This document shows, piece by piece, positions 32,852 to 45,600 of a DNA stretch of 64,000 bases. The notes under the pieces are model-generated. The model saw only the letters and a list, made by a program, of their open reading frames with translations, ran no database searches and was not told where the DNA came from. Every line of letters begins with the position of its first letter. Position 1 is the stretch's first letter. The position numbers and the translations under genes are program-made. The DNA is taken from positions 403,783 through 467,782 of the forward strand of contig BDGG01000002.1 in the NCBI GenBank assembly GCA_001949185.1, given 5' to 3'. The DNA comes from Ramazzottius varieornatus (taxonomy: Eukaryota > Tardigrada > Eutardigrada > Parachela > Ramazzottiidae).

Positions 32852-34983
32852 TTATCCGTTGACGGGCTTCCCACCATTGGGGTGAAGGACCTGGCCAGTC
32901 ATGTAGTTCGAATCGAAGGAGGCCAGGAAAACAAAGCAGGAAGCCACTGCAACAGAAAAACATGACGAGGAAGTGTGCAACGCGGATGTCGCTGTTATTT
33001 GCCGTACCTTCGCAAGGTTGGCCTTGACGCTTCATCGGCACGTTGTCGCCATGCTTCTTCACCTTGTCGGACTACAGAGGCAAAGTTACAGTATTATTAA
33101 GAGCGATATGCGACCGAGGGATTGGGCAAGAAAACCTGGGACGGTTGTTTCTCCAAGTGGCGCACACTCTCGACCGCTAACAATGCGATGTGCGCCACTT
33201 GAGAAAACAATCATCTCGTCATCTCGAGTTCTCGTCTGCCTGCAGCGGAAAGAAGAAAGTGCTCAGTCTTACCGTGAAGGTGGCCGGGATCAACGGTGTC
33301 AGAATGGGTCCCGGAGCCACACCGTTGACGCGAATGCCCTTCTCAGCCAAGTTGGCAGCCAAGGATCGAGTGAAGGACACAATGGCGCCCTTGGTCGAAG
33401 CGTAAGGAATCAGTTCCGCATGACCACTAAATGAAAAAGGAAGCATATTCCCCTGGAACAATGCTAAACACCATGCTCAGCAAACTTCAGGATTTTTAGG
33501 GAAGAAAACGGCGAGCCCTTACCCGTAAGCAGTAACACTGGTGCAGTTCAAGATGACGTCTCCTTTCTTCATCTGCGGCAAGACCGCCTTGGACAAGTAG
33601 AACATGCTGAAGATATTGGTTCGGAAGGTTCGCTCGATTTCCTAGAGAAAGACATCCGAGTGTTGTACAGAAGACGGACACAGTTATAGGTATTGCCACT
33701 TTTACCTCATCAGGAACTTGCAAAAAGTCTTTCTCCAGTGTCTGTTCAGCAGCGTTGTTGACCAATATGTTAATCCTGCCGTAGTTATCGATGACTTGCT
33801 TGACAATACTTCGGCACACTGCAAGGGAAGAACGATTAAGTCCTGGTCTACACGGATATCCGTGTATTGAACACTGACCGACACTCCGTTCTTTTCACGT
33901 ACCTTCCGGGTTACCAACGTCTCCAGTGACAATCATGCAGCGAGCGTCGCCTTCCTTACGGACAGTCTTCATTTCCTCCAAGAATTCCTTCTCTGAATCC
34001 GGGTTGATCTTGATCATCTCCCTAACCAACGTTTCCACATCAGACTCGATCAACCGCTTCGTTTCCTGCAAGACAAGGCAAGGCAAGGCAATCAATACTG
34101 TGGCAATGAGATACTCGCTGATCAAAACTCAAAACTGCCCAAGGTAATACCCACCTGGGCATCCTTCATCTCCTCTTGGAGGCAAGCGATAGCAATATCG
34201 GCTCCTTCTGCAACGGAACAACAGTCAAAAACCTTCAAGTCTGGTGAAACCGATACATCGATCCACCGGCGCACAGTGTCTCGTGATACGATACTAAACC
34301 TACGCCTGCCACGTGACAACTGCGCTAGTTTGGAAAGAGGCGAACAAGCCCTCAATGAACGATAAATTGGCCCAGCTCGATTTTAAACCTTGACACGCCA
34401 AGCAAGCGCTTGCTACCACGTGACCACATTATAGCAGGCCGTACTCACGTGATGCTGGGCGTCACTTCAAACAGAAAGGCCATGCACAATCTAGAATCAA
34501 ACATACTTACCCAAAGCCATATGGATGGCAGTGGACTTTCCGATGCCGGAATCTCCCCCGGTGATCAAGGCAACCTTCCCACGCAGCTTTCCAGCCGGCT
34601 TGTACAACGGGCTGTAGGCTACAGGCTTGGCGTCCATCTTGTACTCTTTACCGATGCTTCCTTCGCCTTCCTGTAAAGAGCAACAGCGTAAGAGGGTAGG
34701 GGAGTTTCACTTCCGGTTGGATAATGCTTACCTGAGTTTGGCCAGTCTTGGGCTTGTGCTCCATACCTTCCGCTTGTTCGTGCTCGCCTTGGCCGGTAGC
34801 ATTCTTGAAGGCTTTGCTGATTGCTTCCATCTTGCTTCTGCTGGAATACTCTCGGGATATCTGTCGGGATATCTGCCGGGAAATTAGGGGAAGAGTGGGT
34901 TTTGCAGCAGGCACAGGGAAACAGCTGACTGCACGCCGACTGAGCCGAACTACGACAGCAACAATTCTGCACAACGCAGGCAT
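32852..34983 (-). CDS. Short-chain dehydrogenase/reductase with mitochondrial-type leader
   Basis: Nine phase-consistent exons: 34732-34983, 34511-34670, 34155-34207, 33903-34065, 33706-33818, 33523-33641, 33273-33426, 33008-33071 and 32852-32946, 390 residues. Classical SDR motifs are present: cofactor site TGGDSGIG, structural NNAA, catalytic YASTK preceded by TSVTAYGG, and [12 protein letters not shown]. The C terminus [20 protein letters not shown] fits the glucose/ribitol dehydrogenase-like (YghA/YdaD) subgroup. The N terminus is Arg/Ser-rich and lacks acids for about 45 residues, as in a mitochondrial targeting peptide. A start at the later MEAISKAF would omit it. An insertion of about 25 charged residues ([20 protein letters not shown]) follows the ETKRLIE helix and is not usual in the subgroup. 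NAD(P)H-dependent redox on a polyol or carbonyl is inferred. Confidence 0.9.
33154..33201. repeat. GTGGCGCAC hairpin repeat in SDR intron 7
   Basis: CCAAGTGGCGCACA and TGTGCGCCACTTG pair at the ends. The flanking ACGGTTGTTTCT and AAAACAATCAT extend the symmetry weakly. Confidence 0.8.
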
Positions 34984-36557
34984 ACGCAGCTTCCCGTATA
35001 ACTAGCCAGAGGTGAACCTACTTAGACACGGAAGGACGATGAAGGCCCAAGGAAAATTCCGGATGGGGAAAAGTCGACTGATCGTGAAAGCAGAAATCGC
35101 ATTATCGCAATGGACAACGATATTCGCAGTGATGTACAATGCACAGAGGCGGGGAAATTCCCGTGCGGGTGACGTAGACATCGCTCCACCCACTGTTGTG
35201 GCTTCAGATGGCGCCATGAACGCTCATCTTTTGCATTGCCAATAAAGGCGCTTTGCCTTTAAGCATAATTTTCACAACACTTTGACCTTCAGTTGTTTCG
35301 ATGAACCCATACCTCATGCGGCACACCGCGGCGAGCTGACATCAGTGTTTGCTTATAAGTCATCTATTCCTCCACAGGATAAAAGTTATTCCCGGAAACG
35401 AACCGGAAGGGACGTAACTCTGTAAGTCTGAATACATCCAAAACCAATCAGACAACCAATCAAACGAGCCAAATCTGACTAGAGGCTTGAAAATTATGCT
35501 CAGCTATACGTGCTTCCGTACCGTCGTAGCGAAAAGGCCTGTCTTAGAGTAGGGAACCGCTCAACTTTTCCTGTGCGGAAACCAGAATTTCACAAAATTA
35601 TCTTGTCCACGCTGGACTGTGCGGAATAAGTTTTGGTAATCTCAAGGCGAAAGCGGGCGGTGAAGCTTCAATGCCGAGACGAAAGCGGAAGTGAGCGGTA
35701 CTTCAGGCAAGGTAAATGAGTCTGAATTCAGAAGCAACTACTATGGAAGAAACATAGTTATCAAGTCTTAGCCTTGACGGCTTAGCCTTGACGCAACAAG
35801 GTTTACTTTTAAACATTTGTCGTAATTATCATCGACGCGGGGCGGGCGGAAAACAGTCACATCAAATACTAAGCGAGTCCAAGCGGTAACAATTTCAGCA
35901 GATTCCACCGCGCGATCCAATTCCCTACTCTAGCCTGTCTCATAAGTCTTAATTTCCTACCGTACGTGTTCGAATGCTTTTCTAAATCTGGCGCGTTTCA
36001 CATGGCGGAAAACAAATGGTTGATTTTCCATTCCGATTGATTGTTTGTGAGCTGTTGACGTCAACTTTTCTGTATTTGGTAGCTCTGCGGTAAATGTTCG
36101 GCTGGTGCCAAATAGAAATCGAAGAGCGATGTACACATCTCGAGCGAGTGGGCTGTGTATCGTTTGAAAGTCCATCTTGGACGTCCACCTCCAGCTTGAG
36201 GAACGCTAAGGTTTCTGTAGATGCTTGCGGATTCTTCTTTTGATTGGGGTTAGCTGGGCTCGGCTTTCCAGTGGTGTACCACTTGCTAGTATACCTGAGC
36301 AAGAGTCATTGAACCGATGCATTTGGTGAAGAGCTCCGATCTATTGTGTGCATCCTAAGGCTGGTTTTATAACCGGTTATATTCAATGTCGCAGCATCTT
36401 CTGATGAGCTATTCTTTCTTCCGAGTTCACAAAACGTTTCGGCTGGCTTGGTGGCTGATTTTGCCACAGTACAAGCGAACTTCAGGAAATTAAATTTTAT
36501 CGACCACAATGTTTGCGAGGTTTGTGACGGTATAGTTCCTGTCTACTAGTTGGGAAA
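34984..36557. other. Intergenic with transposon fragments
   Basis: A fragment at about 35505-35545 (CCGTCGTAGCGAAAAGGCCT) matches the interior of the ATTATGGG elements. At 36258-36296, GCTCGGCTTTCCAGTGGT with ACCACT is a small hairpin that recurs near 40070. No supported gene. Confidence 0.5.
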
Positions 36558-38561
36558 ATGGATGAGAAATCCAGGAAGCTGACTAGCACATCGTTAAATT
36601 TCCGCCAACTTTACCGTCGTCTCCGACACCAGGGAACAACCCAATGGATTACTCTATTGCTCATTGTGTCTGGTATCGGACTCTTCATGGTAAGCACTCC
36701 GCTAAACTCATACGTCTATAGAAGAGGACAGTACGCTGGTCGACCACAAAAGACTGCAGATGACGAGCCGGGAAATGGAAATGCGCTGGTTGGTGAGGCT
36801 GGAAGTTTGCCGGATGGCTCCGACGATATCAACGACGAAGAAACTCCAGTATTTTCTGGAAGTGGCTTCTGGGATGGAGTTGACTGGGACGAACCTCTGG
36901 AAGTACCTGAGAGGTACACAAAAAAGCTGCCTAAACTTGAAGTTGAGAACGGTGTCGAGGATATCGAGGTGCCCCTACCCAACGGAGACTTGCAGGTCAG
37001 TTTGCCCAAGCATTCAATATCCTCTTCTTTCTGTAAATTTATTTCTCAAATCTCTATTTCCAACAGGTATTCACAATATTTTTTCAAGAAACAATACCGG
37101 AAGGCACATCCAAAGGCGATGTGTTACTTCTGCACACTGTGCAGTACCATTCGGATACATGGGTGAAAGTTGATACCCTCAAGATCTTGGCCGCTATGGG
37201 CTACCGCGCAACCGCTATCGATCTCCCTGGCTTTGGGCATAGCCAGGGATCAGTTCTGATGGGCCACCGAGCGGTCACGTTCATCAGCAGCTTTCTCCAA
37301 ACTCACGAAATGAAAAGTCCGATGATCATCGCACCGGGAATGGCCGGAAGCTACGCTTTCCCTTTCGTCATGTCGGCGCCGCATCAGGTCAGAGCGCTGA
37401 TCGCCATTTCACCCACAAGCTTGGACAAATATTCCGGCGAAAACTACAGAGACCTGAAGGTATTACGCTTATGACTGTATGTGTAACTCACTCAGATCTA
37501 TGTGGACAATGTGCATCTCCCAGGTTCCGCTGTTGCTCTTGTACGGATCGAGAGAACGGGCGCCCAGCAAATTTGCAGAAACGCTGTTGAGTAACTCGAC
37601 CAGTGCGCAAGTGAAGACCCTTCCGGCTTCAACCCAAAACACCATCTACGTTGACCAGCCTGATGAATTTCACCGTTTGATGTACGTTGTAATTAGTCGT
37701 CTGGAAGCCTATGAAGCCAAACTGGCCCAAGCGAGGATGACCATCGTACGTCCCCCTGTTGTAACACTCGACCCGGCGGAGACCCCACCGCCGGAAGTCA
37801 TCATGAATCTGCGGGGTGATATTGAAGTTATCAACCAGACGAGGACGATATCTAACGAGACGTGGGCCGACTGGTTTGGCAAGATACGAGACAAATACGG
37901 GATTGATGAAAACGGACAATTAACCATACCGTTGACGGACCTGTCCTATAACTCTTCGTCACAGCAAAGCTTGCAAACGCTGCAGCTAAATCCCGCAATC
38001 ATTACGAGCTCACCGGAAGAGGCCAACAGGCTGGCAGAAAGCTTTGGGGACTACAAAATGCAGCAAGCTGTTGCACAGCCCTTGGACACACTATCTTTAC
38101 AGAAAGAGTTCGACAAGGTACAGGAGCTTGCGGCAGTGGCAAGCGTAAAAGCGAAACCTCAGATAGACAGCCATCAGAGCGGAGGAGAGGTCAACCGCGA
38201 TGCGCTTCCCGGGGAAGAAGCAGCACACAGTACTGAACGGCCTGTAGCGTCAGTAGTGCGGAATATGCCGAATGTTCCTCCCGAGATGATGCGACAACAT
38301 CAGTTTATGAGCAGTTACCCGGAAGGTATGGACGAGAAGGCCTTTTTAAAAGCACAAAGTGACGCAGCCATGAAGTCTGTGGGCCAAGCGCAAAGCGACC
38401 TGACCCCGGCTCCATACTTTGTACAGCGACCCGGAAGTGCCACACAGTCCAGCGAGCAGTCAAAGGGAACGGACGACACTAACCAGCAATTGACGCACTT
38501 TGCTCAGCAGCCTCAAATTGCCCCTTTGGTTCCACCTCAGACCACGTCAAATAAAAGCTAG
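36558..38561 (+). CDS. Membrane-anchored ABHD14-like alpha/beta-hydrolase, triad lost
   Basis: Exons 36558-36995, 37067-37459 and 37524-38561 give 622 residues. Residues 28-47 are a single TM (TQWITLLLIVSGIGLFMVS), giving a type II protein as in ABHD14A. An acidic linker follows. The hydrolase core runs from about residue 147: LLHTVQYHSDTWV, GYRATAIDLPGFGHSQG, MIIAPGMAGSYAFPF, ALIAISPTSLDKYSGENY and VPLLLLYGSRE. In ABHD14B the nucleophile sits in SPSLSG; here the stretch is APGMAG. The acid (YGDQD) reads YGSRE, and the His region reads STQNTIYVDQPDE. All three catalytic residues therefore appear replaced. A tail of about 300 residues, Gln/Ser/Pro-rich and probably disordered, has no ABHD14 counterpart. 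A pseudoenzyme with a scaffold or extracellular binding role is inferred. Confidence 0.8.
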
Positions 38562-39611
38562 GTCCGACATTTTCATGGAGTGGCTGCCTTTTCCACACTT
38601 CTTAGCCTCCACTCCGAAGCTTGTACATATGCTGCAGTAAATGCGAGATTGTTGTTGCTGCACGGCCTCTAAAGCACGATAACTGAATGATTCCTTCCAG
38701 AAGAGTGAGAAGACTAAAAGTTTCTGTTCAATGCTACAAAATGTACTGGCTCCATCTACTGGGAAGTTCCGACACATTGCGTGACAGACTGGCCGCATGG
38801 ACGTGCCTGCCCATGTGCTTACCTTGAGGCAGCGGTACGTAGGTAGAAAATCAGACTTGCAATATTCCGCTTTCCGTTTAAGCATTCCTATCGAGAGTTG
38901 TACCTCTCGGGCATGAGCTAGGAATAAAAGGCGCCGTATGACCGCAGCATCTGGATCCACGTCTTCAACAGCGACCAGTTTTTCAACTACTAATCAAGGT
39001 TGCTTCCCAACCCCAGCACGTCTGCGGATCCCCTACAGGTCAGCCTATGGCCCTTGCTCAATTCTCTGACGTACTTGCCATGACAAGCTCCATGAATTGG
39101 GAGGTTTTCCCTAGCGCATGAAACTCGGGAAGATAGATTGGGGTAAGTTTGCCCTTACCTTTCAAAAACCTACGTGCAACGTGATCTTCGCTTAATTCGT
39201 TAACACTCAGGTGGTGTGGCCTGGAACTGGCATTCTTGTTTCCCCGTAAGCGGGAAAGAAAACATCCACGCCCGACGATCCCGACAGATGGCGTGGCCGT
39301 CAAAGAGAGTGCCATGGATGCAGCGAGAGCTGGCACTTCGTCAGCACTTTCAACAGGCTTGTCACTGGCCACACTGTACGCGGCACTTTCTGCGAGAAAT
39401 CCAGATCAATACTGAACTGATTGTACGACAGGCTCTTGTTATCACGGCTGCATCGACCCTATTCATCGTGCAGGCTTATACAGTAATGGCATGCACATGG
39501 ATTGTTACTGATGGCGCGCCTGTCGACCTTCGTCAAGTGGAGATAGAGCATCACGTTGCTGTACATGTCCGGACACAAGTCAAGCTGAAACTATAATAGA
39601 TGAAAGCATCA
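38562..39611. other. Intergenic between convergent genes
   Basis: It holds the 3' ends of the ABHD14-like and symporter genes. The small ORFs here (for example one of 104 codons at 39058-39372, minus) lack splice partners or domains. Confidence 0.45.
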
Positions 39612-42600
39612 TCAAAATTTCTCCGTTGATGCTGCTCCATTGGTGAGGGAGGCAGGAGCCTGCGCCACTTCCGCATGTGTGGCTTTGTAAGCTTGGAAGG
39701 CCGCTCGAATCTCTTCCATAGCCGGCGCCACCGTAATAAAGAGGACAGCAAGCGTCACCCAGGTGATCATCATGGCAATCCAGCCGGAGAAGACATTCAA
39801 GCTGAATACTTGGGCCTACAATCAGCAACGCAACCGCTCAGCATTACATAACATGAAATGCTTGTCTGTCTGCTTGTCGCTACCAAAAAGGTCGTCGAAA
39901 TGATAATCAGGCCGAGCGAAGCGAGGCCCTTTAAGGCTATCGAGATTTCAATGGACGATCAGATTGTTCGAGCTTTCAGATATTGCAACCCCTGTACTGA
40001 AAACAAGTGCGCAACTTGATCCGAGTAGCAAAAGTTTTTACTGGCAAAACTTGTGCTTCTTTGCTTCTGCTCGGCCTTCCCAGTGGTCAGAACCACTAGC
40101 TAGTATAAATTGTTAGGGCTGAAGTAGGTATGTACAGTACCGTAGTCATTGCTGCTGGCCAGACAACGACAAGAATGAATGTCAAAAGGAGGCTTGCTCC
40201 GATGGCAGCCCAAGCCGAGCTTTTGAATTTGGAGTAGACGCTGAGAAAGGTCGGTCGGTTGTCCAGCTTGTTACCTTCCGCTAAGCCCAGATCCCTGCAG
40301 GATCAACTTCATTACACACTAAATATCAAGCGGTGGCACAGAAGCGGGCTTACTGTTGATAGGTTTCCGCCCAAGGGTGTAAGGGATTGTCGATATCGTA
40401 GGTGTAGTCCCAGATGTCATGGATCTCAAGGGGAGGTTTGGTGCAGTAACTGACGGTCACGCAGATGAAGCCTCCGGCAAAGATCGACACCAAGTTGCCA
40501 CCCAGCATGGTGTAATCATCCCCGGTATTCTGGTAGAAGCTTCCGGCCCCTAAGCCGTTGGGCAAACGGGAGGCCAGTCCCAACCAGGTGGCCAAGCCTG
40601 CAGGAAAAGAACATGCGCCACTGGAAAGGCTCCTGGACGTGGCTAGCTCTTGGTTAACGGCTTACCAGCGATACAGCCACCGACGGCTCCGGCAATCATG
40701 CCTTCCGACGTCAGTCGCGTCCAGAACATGCTCAGTGACAGCGGTATGACGGCCGACCCCACCAGTACACCCATGACCAGGTACAGCCAGCCCAGTTTGA
40801 TGCCCAGAATGTCCAGGATGATGGTCAAGGGTATCAGTGCGAAGCTGCAGATGATCAGAGACCAGTTCTTCAGCCGGTTGCAGTACTCCATGTACTCGCG
40901 GTAGGAGCCGTGAGTTTTGCAGCTAAAGTGAGCCTGGATGGCCGTCTTGGTTTCCGCTCGTACGCTGCAATTTGCGGCAAACATGTTTATACTCTGCTTG
41001 AGTCGTATTATACCGTAGGAGAGCGCGGGTAGTTGGGTCCGCCTCCATTTGATGAGAGACTTCAGTACTTACGCGTCGTCGAAGAAGCACTCTTTGCAAC
41101 TTGTCTTGCTCTGACATTCGCACTATACCAAACAGAAGCGCAATCATTTTCGTGTTGGTGATCGAACAAAGGTTTCTTCTCATGGGTTTCGATTTCCACG
41201 CTATTCCTTTGGTTTTCCTCATTTTGAAATTCAATTTTGCAATTCCGTCCTTTGTACTGCATTTGACCGTACTGGAAACGGAAAATCGGAAAATAAGAAC
41301 TGCTCCCTGAACTGCTACCTTCCCAAGGAGCAGTTCAGGCGGAAGGCGTGTCCTTAGCTCGATCTGCGGATTAACTAGGCGCGCGGTAGAACTATCATTA
41401 TACCTTATCAATGGGGTTGGCCATGCGTCCTCGGGCTCGCCCGCACAAGACACAAGAGTTGGGGTCGGTGACAGCTCTGAAGGGCTACAGTAGGTGCCAA
41501 CACAAGTCCGATTAATTTTCCAGCCAAGCGGGTCAACTTGCAATCGATACCTCACCTTGACGTAGATCTGGTACAAATCATGGACGATGATGGAAGTGAC
41601 GGCCATGACTTCGGAAGAGGCGGTCGATACCACAGCCAGAATGACCACCACCAGAACCAGGTAGGCGCCTTGAATGCCCAACAGTGTTTGGGCCACAATG
41701 GCCGGCACCAGCCCGGCGTCCTGGTCAGCCGCTTGCAGCAACGGCGTACCACGAGAAGCGCTCAAAGCCAAGTAGCCCAGACCCATTGCTGCAACAGCAC
41801 ACCTTATTATCATTCCCTATCGAAGCCCGACATGAATTTCTTCCGTCCAGTGGCAAAACTGACAAAGGGGCCCTGGATCCAAAATTTCTCACCCCCGCCA
41901 TGACCTCTCAGCTGGTATCTACAATATAGCTGTGACCATTTCTAAGTTCTTTCTGCTGACACATCATGTAAAAAGAGACGTGAAGTACCATCAGATCTTT
42001 CAGTATGACTTGACGATCTATGCCAAATGAGTTTCGAAATTCAGTTTTGACTTCGCTGTTGAAATCTTCACTGCTTGATACCCTCTTCCACTATCAATGA
42101 GGTCTCTTTTTTTCAAGATAGAGGCACTATCTTCACGATGATGGGCAGGAGAGAAACTTAAGGCAGAAGAAACCGGAAGAAGTTTTCGATCATCTTTCTT
42201 TCTAAATTATGTTTTCTCATTGTTCGTAATCTGATGAAAGAAATGAACTGGCATTTCAAAAGCATTAAACCTGTAACTCAAAGCCAGAGTCAGGAAACTA
42301 ATGAGTTCGATTTACTTAATTATTTAGAAAACGAAGTTTAAGAACCCCACCCAAAAAACCCAACCTGGGCATTGCGCCACTTCAGTGAAGTGGAAAGGTT
42401 TTAACCTTTTTCTCCTTCTTAGCCCTTTGAATGCTCTCGATGATAGCGTCAGTAGACAACCCAACATGCAAGGTTTAAACACATAAAGCGGAATGGGGAT
42501 CGTAGTCTCCGTGATTTCCGGAAACACAGTTTTCGGGTGAAAAATCTGATCTCAGCTTCCACCTCGTTTTTTTTCTCACTCAAATGTTTCTTCGAAGCTT

Positions 42601-45600
42601 ACAACAAATCGTTTGCAAGCCTGTGGTTTGGGGTTATAACAGCAATATTCTGTAGGCTATTTGAAGCACAGGCTCCTACAAGAAAAATTATTGTTTGTTG
42701 AAAGTAGAATTTTGTAAAGTTTTGGCTAGAGACTGGAAAAAGTTTTTACAGCGGTAACATTTGTAAAAACGCGTACGCTTGTTTTTCTGAGCCGTACGAA
42801 TATCGTACAAGTGCAAGTGCCTATATGCGAGAGCCACGCAGCTTGTACGGCTCGATGCGTCCCACGTGTCATTGCGATGATCTTTACGACGACCACGTGG
42901 CTCACACACATATTGCGTAGATTCAAGTCCTGCTGTGACTCACTCATGCTCGCTAAGGTAAGTCGTACTTCAACTCCTGCAGCGTGCGAAAACGTCACTT
43001 GGGTTGATTGACAATCAACTCGTATTGAAACTTTTTCCAGACTCTAGTTTTGGCGGTAACATTTCAGTTTTTACAAAGTGACGGTGATGGCAGCTGATCT
43101 GGATGTTGAGAAACCGATGTGAAGGAAGAGTGCTGGGGTTGTTTTCTCAAGCAAACGTTGCACGAGTATCTTAGTCCAGCTTGGAGAACAAAATATTCAA
43201 GTGGGGCGTGGGAAAAACCGACAAGTCATACTGAAAGACCTGACAGTAATCAGTTCCAACTAGAGCTGGACTTGACTGAAGGACTTGTCTGATATACTTG
43301 TGGACATGCCGAAGGGGACGGCGAACCAGACCAGTCCACCCATCAAATAGCCGTAGACGACTTGGCGTGGTTTGGCTGAGGCGGCAATTTGCCAGTAGCT
43401 CTGGTCAACAAAGACCGTAGCGAAGTTGCCCACAATGTTGATGATGCCGAAAATGAAGGCGGATTGCGAGGAGAACGTGTTGTAGGCACCATCTTGGTTG
43501 CCGTCGGGGCCACTCAAACAGGAAATCAACTCGTAGACCGATGATATGGAACCTGGGACAAACCAAGAGACATCACTGAGGGCGGCAGTTTCTCTATCAT
43601 GATATCATTAGTGTCAAACTACAGTGCTAAACTATCCTTGTGTACCAATTGGACTATGGACGGAAGGGACGTAGAAAACCTGGGCGGCAAAATAGAGGAT
43701 GACGATGAGAATTATCCCTCCACAGAAGTAGGAGACGTAAAACAAGGCGCCTAAAGAATTAGGAGAGAAATGCAAAGTGGTGGCAGTGTTTGTAGTGTGT
43801 GTTGGTTGCAATGATTACCCATTCCCCCCACGAGGGTGTAGCAGGCCACAATGGCGGCCACCGCTGCACTGGCAAGCGCAATGGAACAATCCTTGACCAG
43901 GGCGTTGGTGACGGCGGCCCCGCCAGCCATCAACATGGCTGTTACGATTAGGTTGGTGGCAAAAGCGAAAACGACATAAACCTTGTGCGTTCTCACTCCA
44001 AAGCGAGAGTGGAGGACACGCAGGTAGGTCTTGGCACCTGGCGCTCGCACACGCAACTGCACTGCCAAGATGGCGAAGAGAAGGATTTGGATGGCCGCAC
44101 CGGCTGCGTACCTATCGGTTCATAGATTCTTTCATGTCTATTAATACTCATACTCTACAGTAGAGGTCATAACCGTTCGCGGGGCGCGGCGTAAGTGATG
44201 TCGAAAGGACGTAACCCTCAAGCGCATATCTGGGGTTACGTCATACTAATGTCACTATTGCGCGCCCCGCGAACGGATTTGGACTTCTACTCTACAGTGC
44301 GTTCAAATCAACTGCCCAAGAAATCGCCGGACAGCCTGAATTATCACCTGACCAGCGTTGGCCCAGACCAAGTCAATTCCTTTTAGCAGTCAAATATCCA
44401 AAGTACGTGACCTCGGCTCGGGGAACCGAGCAGTGTAGCATTCAGTCTGGGCTTAACGATCAATCAAGCCATACAAGTCAACTGAAAACTCATATCGAAA
44501 ACTGATAGAAAAACCAAGTCACAAAAGCTAGTTTATACTGTTCATCTTCAGTGGACCGGCTGTGCTTGATTGGCATAAAGGACGTGATTTATGCCCGAGA
44601 CTACATACAACACTGGAGCCGAGCCGAAATGTTGCGGCATTTTAATGTAGTACTCAGCCCGACCTGACCGATCAGAATCGTCAGACATGGGAATTTCTGA
44701 CTGCTAGAAAAGAATTAAATTTTTTTGGGCCAGCGCTGCACCCGTCCTACCAGAAAGCTCCGGCCGGGCCGTTCTTGCTGGCTACGTTGCTGGACTGCAG
44801 CAGAGTAGCGGCCCAGGTCCTACAAACAGCAACAACAGTCGTCGTCCCTAGCCAACTTTACATGTTCACTTTGTCTTCGGCAGACCAAATGAGCGGCGTG
44901 ATGTAAGAGAAGCGCCTGGCCAACTTAAAGCATCAAAGTCAGCAGATGGATGTACTGTAGGCTGTCATACCATTGGGCCACAATAGTTGCTCCCGTGAGA
45001 CCACCGGAAATGGAGCCTCCAGCATCGAAGGCCGTCTCGGCCGAATTCTACAGAATAAAAGAAGGTCCTTGAAATAACATGGCCGTCATATCTCCTTTCC
45101 ATCGAGGAGAGGGCCACTCTTGATGTAATCAAGAAGAGCGGCAGTGTACAAGTTTCAACGCGCCCAATGTTGCTCTTAAGACCCTGTCGAGTGCATCAGA
45201 GAGCCAACCAGCCATAAACCCTACCAGCAATACTTTTTTGGAAAAACACTAGACAGTACAGTCATATCGACCGCTGTCACGTCCGTTTGTCGCTTTGTTG
45301 GGATAGAGTATGTAAGTAGCCAGCTAATATTATATATGATAAAGAGAGGGGGAAGTGAGAAGGGACGCACCTGGTCTTTGTAGGCATAGGCGCGGATGAG
45401 CATGAAGCTTTTCGAGACGAGGACGCAGCCCACCAGGATGGCGACGATGACCAGCAGGCCTTGCCACAAGGCGATACTGGGCTGAAAGTCCTCCGCCGCT
45501 TTGACCTTGGCCAGCTCGCCGCTGGCCAGCGTGGGCTTGACCTTGGCGCATTGCGGGTCGGCTTTGTAGAAAGGCGGCGGAGTGGCGGCCAGCGTGGCCG

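Noticed and set aside
38547-38960. 137-codon minus-strand ORF
   Set aside because: It overlaps the ABHD14-like 3' end, and composition and position suggest chance; no signature found.
39058-39372. 104-codon minus-strand ORF
   Set aside because: Ala/Ser-rich, no domain, no splice partner, and it lies in the short spacer between two convergent genes.
41538-41903. 121-codon plus-strand ORF
   Set aside because: Antisense to symporter exon 7; His/Gln-rich composition is produced by the opposite strand's Val/Leu codons.
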